The position numbers and the translations under genes were made by a program. A stretch of DNA of 9,264 bases from assembly GCA_031263435.1 (NCBI GenBank), contig JAISFT010000240.1:1-9264 (forward strand), in the 5' to 3' direction. Under the pieces are notes generated by a model. It saw nothing but the letters and a program-made list of their open reading frames with translations. It was not told the origin of the DNA and searched no databases. Below, piece by piece: positions 6,801 to 9,264 of this stretch. Source of the DNA: Treponema sp. (lineage in GTDB: Bacteria; Spirochaetota; Spirochaetia; Treponematales; Breznakiellaceae). How positions within the stretch are numbered: the first letter of the stretch is position 1; the number at the start of each line of letters is the position of its first letter.

Positions 6801-7061
6801 CTTATGACAAGCCTTACCACAATTCTGGGGATGCTCCCCATTGCCTTCTTCCCCGGTGTCGGGGCGGAAAGTATTCAGCCCATTGGTAAAACCTTCGTCG
6901 GGGGGCTTACGGTCAGTTCAATCATGACCCTCTTTGTTATTCCGGTGATGTACTCGCTGTTGAACAGCCGTCACGATAAAAAACGGCAAAAGGCGGGAAG
7001 CCTGCGGCGGCTTGAACAGGAAAACGAGGACATGCTCCAGCTTGCTGCGGGGGGAAAGTAG
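3897..7061 (+). CDS. RND-family efflux transporter, inner-membrane permease (AcrB/BesB-like)
   Basis: This 1054-residue protein has the full length and two-fold repeat of an HAE-type RND transporter. Helix 1 is at about 10-30. A large periplasmic porter loop runs to about 340, helices 2-6 lie at about 347-505, and helix 7 is at about 547-568. A second porter loop follows, then helices 8-12 from about 866 to 1025, and a charged cytoplasmic tail. In helix 4 the motif GLGMTVDASIVILENV carries D409, aligned with AcrB D407; the next position, acidic in AcrB (D408), is A410. In helix 10 the motif VVVNNGIILVDY has N934 where AcrB has the relay lysine K940. A single Asp in helix 4 with Asn pairs in helix 10 also occurs in other RND subgroups, so this is probably a working proton-driven pump with a variant relay, not a dead one. 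The substrate cannot be read from the sequence; drugs, detergents, bile-like or lipid molecules are possible. The start is TTG with a strong ribosome binding site. Confidence 0.96.
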   Translation: MNIAGYSVKRPVTIVVLYVLVMGIAATLVPNLAVDLFPSTSMPVLSVYTRFSGAGPADVEKNVTETLERALAASGGLTDMTSVSRFETSMINLQYAYGTDMDKAMNDAQSLLNRLANSLPSGVDSPTVRRFDMSAMPIMRLVVRGNYPPEQLRLLAEEQIQAGVERVDGVASAEVTGGTTQVVNVEVSLNRLAAFNLTLSDVSSALRGQSVVSSGGSLRRGTREYQIMTQEELVSVDQVKRLVVKMINVNSNVAQANRSQVVRLEDIADVSLGYNDNAARVYVNGETGVYIQVTAETDSNQVKVADRVQAALADINGELPGGVTLEVLSDNTTMIRATLNQVYENAIQGAILAMLILLLFLRNVKGTIIIGLSIPISILLTLMFMSVFGFTLNMLTMTGLIMGLGMTVDASIVILENVHSYRERGAKPDIAAILGSREMLRAIIASTATTLCVFVPLIIYRNSLEQMGQLFSDLVFTVVISLVCSLVVAVTLVPSLCGSILKLNTRKQKPLRNPFLRAVDNGMEKFFRGLENRYRGGLEYCLSHRFLIVALTVVLLVFSLFQFSGLGMNMYMRTRTDDNVNISVSLPQGTAIDVTEQTMFDLEEIIKENIQGYRNIILTARSTQGSIQITLPEPERQIDTPDMIIRKLTPLVNGIPGARVTFSAGRGMGSSSAVAITVSSRNYTAVTETAEEIQDIMVRYLPEIENPTVNIDEGNPQLTVEIDRERAAALGISLASIASEIRTAMNGSTVATLSGGDKLLNVNVMLRGPDRQGLQNLDAIFVLNRNGQRISLSNVARVVENRAPTSIRRENQERVVRVTGDLTEGIAVTDMQRRLEETVKEYLVSRENVDVRYQGEAQEINDYMWRFVFIIAVAIFLVFCVMASQFESFVDPLIIFFTIPMLFIGVVWTYKFTGQAMSMFSVIGVVALVGVVVNNGIILVDYTNMLRARGMMVREACLEAGRTRLRPILMTSLTTILGMLPIAFFPGVGAESIQPIGKTFVGGLTVSSIMTLFVIPVMYSLLNSRHDKKRQKAGSLRRLEQENEDMLQLAAGGK

Positions 7062-7097
7062 CGGGCGTCCCCTTCCGGGCATCGCTATGCGCAGTTC

Positions 7098-7130
7098 CGG
7101 CCGCCCCGTTTCCGCGGGGCGCCGTTTTTT
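7098..7130 (+). terminator. Rho-independent terminator of the efflux operon
   Basis: CGG (7098-7100), a bulged C, then CGCCCCG (7102-7108) pair with CGGGGCG and CCG (7115-7124) around the loop TTTCCG. Six T residues follow directly (7125-7130). It lies 37 bases after the RND stop codon on the coding strand, as expected for the operon end. Confidence 0.9.
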
Positions 7131-7159
7131 CGAGGCTTAGAATAAAATTTTAAGAATTC

Positions 7160-7334
7160 ACCACGGAGGACACGGAGTTTCACGGAGGACACCCAAAGAA
7201 GCACGTGGGAGCTGTTGATTGATTAAAAGCAGCACGGTGGAAGCCCCAAAAAATGCCGCAGTACGGAGTAGGGGCTTTAAGGGTGTACCGGACAGGTAAC
7301 AAAAAACTCCGTGTTTCTCCGTGCAAACCGTGGT
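7160..7334. mobile_element. MITE-like element with inverted CACGGAG-repeat ends
   Basis: The left end starts ACCACGG (7160-7166) and carries CACGGAG at 7162-7168, 7171-7177 and 7181-7187. The right end carries the complement CTCCGTG at 7307-7313 and 7317-7323 and ends CCGTGGT (7328-7334). The two ends therefore mirror each other over about 30 bases with few mismatches, and the words are spaced 9-10 bases apart. The interior of about 120 bases has no credible protein gene but holds a 7-bp inverted repeat, AAGCCCC (7241-7247) and GGGGCTT (7271-7277). No clear target-site duplication is visible. From memory, ACCACGGAGG-type repeats are scattered between genes in many unrelated bacteria. This could be a non-autonomous mobile element or a remnant whose internal gene is lost. 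Mobility is inferred from structure only. Confidence 0.6.
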
Positions 7335-7417
7335 TTTTCTTCTCTGGGGTGAAGCTTTGTCAGGTTTTCATGTCTAGGTGTTTGTCCTGCCCGTTTTTTT
7401 GCAGGTCTTGGCTTTTT
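7335..7417. other. Spacer between the repeat element and the tRNA gene
   Basis: No gene is visible. A weak hairpin (CCTGC 7386-7390, GCAGG 7401-7405, loop of ten with seven T) lies downstream of the tRNA on its strand but lacks a proper trailing T run there, so I do not call it a terminator. Confidence 0.5.
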
Positions 7418-7490
7418 TCGGAGAGGGGGGATTCGAACCCCCGACAGCCAGTTCCCAAAACTGGCGGCTTAACCACTAGCCAACCCTCCG
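7418..7490 (-). tRNA. tRNA-Pro (anticodon UGG)
   Basis: Read on the minus strand from 7490, the 73 bases fold into a full cloverleaf. The acceptor stem pairs CGGAGGG with CTCTCCG (one G-T), and bases 8-9 are TT. The D stem is GGCT/AGCC with GG in its loop. The anticodon stem CCAGT/ACTGG encloses loop TTTGGGA, which gives anticodon TGG. The variable loop has five bases, and the T arm is GGGGG-TTCGAAT-CCCCC. C1-G72 and discriminator A73 (position 7418) agree with bacterial tRNA-Pro identity. CCA is not encoded: AAA follows. The tRNA would read CCA and, with a modified wobble base, other proline codons. Confidence 0.96.
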
Positions 7491-7528
7491 TGATGTTAAA
7501 AACGGCCTCTTAACCGGCGTAAAACCTT

Positions 7529-7534
7529 ATCATA
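7529..7534 (-). promoter_or_regulatory. Possible -10 box for the tRNA-Pro gene
   Basis: The minus strand reads TATGAT here, 38 bases before the tRNA 5' end, a fitting distance for a short tRNA leader. The -35 region would fall in the first palindrome of the array (7541-7568) and shows no clear TTGACA match. Confidence 0.3.
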
Positions 7535-7602
7535 CAGCAAAGGCTAAATGGCGACAGCCATTTAGCCTAACCAAAACCGCAAAGCGGTTTTGGTTCGCGC
7601 AA

Positions 7603-7617
7603 GGGATAGAAGCGGAA
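7603..7617 (+). other. Unpaired spacer word GGGATAGAAGCGGAA between hairpins 2 and 3
   Basis: About 20 bases (7596-7615) separate hairpins 2 and 3 and take no part in their stems. The word GGGATAGAAGCGGAA stands out as the only unstructured block between the left hairpins; its last two bases already belong to the hairpin 3 arm. I have an uncertain recollection of similar GGGATxGAAGCGGAA words between hairpins in other genomes, not verified here. Confidence 0.35.
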
Positions 7618-7627
7618 CAAAAAACCT

Positions 7628-7699
7628 GCGGTTTTTTGTTTTCGGAGTTTGGGGCTTTGCCCCAAACTCCAGCCCCGGGGGAGAAGGCGGTTTTTTGTT
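7628..7699 (+). repeat. 13-bp direct repeat GCGGTTTTTTGTT, two copies
   Basis: Copy one is 7628-7640 (right arm of hairpin 3) and copy two is 7687-7699, where it has no matching left arm. A shorter relative, GCGGTTTTGGTT, forms the right arm of hairpin 2 (7584-7595). The unpaired second copy may be half of a decayed hairpin. Confidence 0.75.
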
Positions 7700-7776
7700 G
7701 GAGCGGATAGCCCGGTCCCCGCCGCAGGCGGGGATGCGCCCAAAAATAAAAAATCCACACGTTGAAGAGAGATACA

Positions 7777-8496
7777 CTAGAGCAGGTCCTCATCATTGCC
7801 GGGCGGAAACAGGTAGAGATCCGGCAGTTTGACGGTGCGTACCAGGGAGAAGGAACTTGCGGCATGGGCATCGCTGATTACGGGAATCTTGAAGAAATGG
7901 TTAAGGGTCTCAAATTTCTCATCTTCGATTTTGACGTTGAATTCAAAGATATGGTGTATGTTGCTCGCCGCAGCGGGGATGGGGCCGGGCCAAAAGGTAA
8001 AGGTCCCTTCGGTATTGGAAACCAGGGTGCAGGGGTTTTGCCAGTTGTTGTCCTTCATGGGTACCAGTTCGCCGTTGCGAAAAAGTTTTACCTGGAGGCC
8101 CGACAGGGGCGCAAAATTGGAGCCGTCAAAAACCCGCCCCACTATGCTGGGGATGTTGAACATGGGGCTGTTTTCGCTGCCTGTCTCGGTCTGCCTGGCC
8201 CCGTGAACGGCGGTGGGCCGCTGATTATGGTTGACCCGGCGGATACCTTCGTATATCAGGGCCACGATATCGGCATCCAACTGCTGTTTTTGGATGGTTT
8301 CCTGCTCGGCCCTGGCCGCCCCCCGGTTGGAGACGATGTAATAGGGACTGGTGCGGTTCAGTACATAGCAGGCGGTGTCCATCCGGCATTGATTGCAGGT
8401 ACAGAGATGATCGGGATTATCACTTTTCTCGATATTTGCGAAGATTTCATTGATCCGGCTTAGGACCAAATCTTCTACCGTGTTGTGTAACTCCAT
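7777..8496 (-). CDS. ComFB-domain protein with C-terminal carboxypeptidase-regulatory-like beta-sandwich
   Basis: The protein has 239 residues from ATG at 8494-8496, with an AGAGG ribosome binding site about ten bases upstream. Residues 1-95 match the ComFB family (PF10719). They comprise an N-terminal helix (VEDLVLSRINEIF), the cysteine cluster HLCTCNQCRMDTACYVLN (C32, C34, C37 and C43, zinc-binding type), the PYYIVSNRG strand and a helix ending VNHNQRP. Residues about 114-232 look like a carboxypeptidase-regulatory/transthyretin-like beta-sandwich (VGRVFDG, PLSGLQVKLFRNGE, W-x-NPCTLVSNTEGTFTFWPG). There is no signal peptide or membrane helix, so it is probably cytoplasmic. ComFB was named from the Bacillus competence operon; recent work, as I recall it, describes ComFB proteins as cyclic dinucleotide receptors. 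Sensing is thus plausible here but not shown. It lies 66 bases after the HD phosphohydrolase gene on the same strand. The long open frame on the opposite strand (7762-8463) is a shadow. Confidence 0.85.
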   Translation of the reverse strand: MELHNTVEDLVLSRINEIFANIEKSDNPDHLCTCNQCRMDTACYVLNRTSPYYIVSNRGAARAEQETIQKQQLDADIVALIYEGIRRVNHNQRPTAVHGARQTETGSENSPMFNIPSIVGRVFDGSNFAPLSGLQVKLFRNGELVPMKDNNWQNPCTLVSNTEGTFTFWPGPIPAAASNIHHIFEFNVKIEDEKFETLNHFFKIPVISDAHAASSFSLVRTVKLPDLYLFPPGNDEDLL

Positions 8497-8562
8497 ATTC
8501 AGACAACCTCTTGCTCTCGTTGTAGGTCCGACACCGCGTTATAATGGGACCGTCAATATTAC
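8497..8562 (-). other. 66-base gap between the HD and ComFB genes
   Basis: On the minus strand a -10-like TATAAC lies near 8540, without a good -35 at normal spacing. Two overlapping short inverted repeats occur: GTAGGT (8522-8527) with ACCTAC (8561-8566), and GGTCC (8525-8529) with GGACC (8547-8551). There is no T run. The genes may be co-transcribed, or the ComFB gene may have its own weak promoter here. Confidence 0.4.
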
Positions 8563-9264
8563 CTACTTTAACCATTTTTCGTCCAATTGCAATACACCGT
8601 CAAGATTTCCCCGAGCTTTTATTGCCGTTTCGTGCCGGGGATGGATAAAAACCCTGATAACATACAGGGATTCCACAAAGGACTGGGCGGTATCGGGCTT
8701 AAACGCGCTGGAACTTTGGGCAAAGCAGCGTTCTTCGTTCCTCACATAGAGGCCCGTTTCCAGGGAAAAGGGTTCCGGTACGTCAATGATAAGTTCGTCC
8801 CCGGAAATTTTTTCTCCAAGCAGGGTTGAAAGCTCCGCGGCCAGGGCCTGCTCGCGGCAGGCCCGGTCCCCGATGTTCTGCAGGGGATGGTGGCGCCGCC
8901 GGTCAAAGGGAAATTCCGCGGCCAGGGTAAAGAGGGCCCCTTCCTTAACCTGGGCCGCCAGGGAGAAGAGGGGGCCGGAGCGGTTTCCCATGAGGGCAAA
9001 GAGGCTCTGATCGTCCAGGCCGTAGAGTTCTTCTCCGTTGAGGGCGCCGCTTTGCAGGGCCCCGATGAGGACTTTCTTGATCATCGCCGTGGCGGAACGG
9101 ACGGAATGGTGCCAGTACACGGTCCGGTACATCAGGTATTTGGAGAAGAGGACGGATTCCACGCTGGGGATACCCCGGCTGTCTATGTCTACCCCCCGTT
9201 CCCGGTGGGGGTAAAGCCGGGAGAGGATAAAATCCACATCCTGGGCGCCGTAGGGAACCCCGCA
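8563..9264 (-). CDS. HD-superfamily phosphohydrolase (COG1078/dNTPase-like), C-terminal part
   Basis: The frame runs open from the window edge at 9264 to a TAG stop at 8563-8565, giving 233 residues; the N terminus lies outside. The visible part begins CGVPYGAQDVDFILSRLY. It continues to a conserved helix, SVESVLFSKYLMYRTVYWHHSVRSA, then a variable helical C terminus. The order GVPYG, then a long helix with Y-x-MY-x-x-VYxHH-x-R, is typical of COG1078 HD phosphohydrolases, relatives of dNTP triphosphohydrolases and SAMHD1. The metal-binding H...HD...D residues belong to the missing N-terminal half, so activity cannot be judged. The likely reaction is hydrolysis of a nucleotide phosphate, perhaps a dNTP. 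In-frame GTG at 9235-9237 is an internal codon, not the start. The gene precedes the ComFB gene with a 66-base gap. Confidence 0.82.
   Translation of the reverse strand, partial: CGVPYGAQDVDFILSRLYPHRERGVDIDSRGIPSVESVLFSKYLMYRTVYWHHSVRSATAMIKKVLIGALQSGALNGEELYGLDDQSLFALMGNRSGPLFSLAAQVKEGALFTLAAEFPFDRRRHHPLQNIGDRACREQALAAELSTLLGEKISGDELIIDVPEPFSLETGLYVRNEERCFAQSSSAFKPDTAQSFVESLYVIRVFIHPRHETAIKARGNLDGVLQLDEKWLK

Larger units (their letters stand above)
7541..7734. repeat. Array of five tightly looped perfect inverted repeats
   Basis: Five hairpins follow each other in less than 200 bases. H1: AGGCTAAATGGC (7541-7552) pairs with 7557-7568, loop GACA. H2: AACCAAAACCGC (7569-7580) pairs with 7584-7595, loop AAA. 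H3: AACAAAAAACC (7616-7626) pairs with 7630-7640, loop TGC. H4: GGAGTTTGGGGC (7644-7655) pairs with 7659-7670, loop TTT. H5: TCCCCGCC (7716-7723) pairs with 7727-7734, loop GCA. Arms are 12, 12, 11, 12 and 8 bp with no mismatch, H1 abuts H2, and the arm sequences differ between hairpins. The centres are related: CGCAAAGCG in H2 against GGCTTTGCC in H4, and CCTGCGG in H3 against its complement CCGCAGG in H5. H2 and H3 end in T-rich arms and might slow polymerase, but this looks like a compound repeat or structured RNA rather than a simple terminator. Confidence 0.85.

Noticed and set aside
7386..7405. Terminator for the tRNA-Pro gene
   Set aside because: The stem has only five pairs around a ten-base loop, and on the tRNA strand no T run follows it.
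7253..7513. Plus-strand open frame of 86 codons with an ERGDSNPRQP motif
   Set aside because: The motif is the antisense translation of the tRNA T arm and anticodon region, a classic spurious protein over a tRNA gene.
7541..7734. CRISPR array
   Set aside because: There is no repeated identical unit with spacers of even length; each hairpin differs in sequence and no cas gene is present.
7762..8463. Long plus-strand open frame of 233 codons opposite the ComFB gene
   Set aside because: The minus-strand frame has a clear ComFB cysteine cluster and a second recognisable domain; the plus frame resembles nothing, lacks a ribosome binding site and arises from GC-rich codon structure.

Overview
The window is GC-rich, densely coded bacterial DNA. 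It most likely comes from a spirochaete of the Treponema/Breznakiella kind. That assignment is inferred from three things: a TolC-adaptor-RND pump in the order of the Borrelia besC-besA-besB operon, an adaptor that lacks the alpha-hairpin as BesA does, and a ComFB-domain protein with an added beta-sandwich. No marker gene fixes the taxon.

Layout. Positions 1-1248 (+) hold the end of a probable radical SAM protein and then a stand-alone DUF4130 'probable DNA metabolism' protein; these two families are habitual partners. Between them lies a short AT-rich stretch with a perfect palindrome. Positions 1249-1465 are a regulatory gap with two promoter-like signals and an inverted repeat. Positions 1466-7061 (+) form a three-gene tripartite efflux operon: outer-membrane TolC-like channel, periplasmic adaptor (start overlaps the channel gene's stop), and a 1054-residue RND inner-membrane transporter with a TTG start. 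A strong intrinsic terminator follows at 7098-7130.

Positions 7131-7776 carry no protein gene but are full of structure. A 175-bp element with inverted ends made of CACGGAG words spaced about 10 bp apart sits at 7160-7334. A tRNA-Pro(UGG) gene on the minus strand is at 7418-7490. Five tightly looped perfect inverted repeats lie side by side at 7541-7734.

Positions 7777-9264 (-) hold a probable two-gene unit. An HD-domain phosphohydrolase of the COG1078 kind (only its C-terminal part is in the window) is followed by a ComFB-domain protein with a zinc-binding-type cysteine cluster and a C-terminal carboxypeptidase-regulatory-like beta-sandwich.

How the genes work together. The first pair probably acts in DNA repair or modification. 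The three pump genes should make one envelope-spanning, proton-driven export machine. The HD/ComFB pair suggests nucleotide metabolism or nucleotide second-messenger sensing, but this is inference. The least explained parts are the palindrome array, the CACGGAG element and the ComFB fusion.
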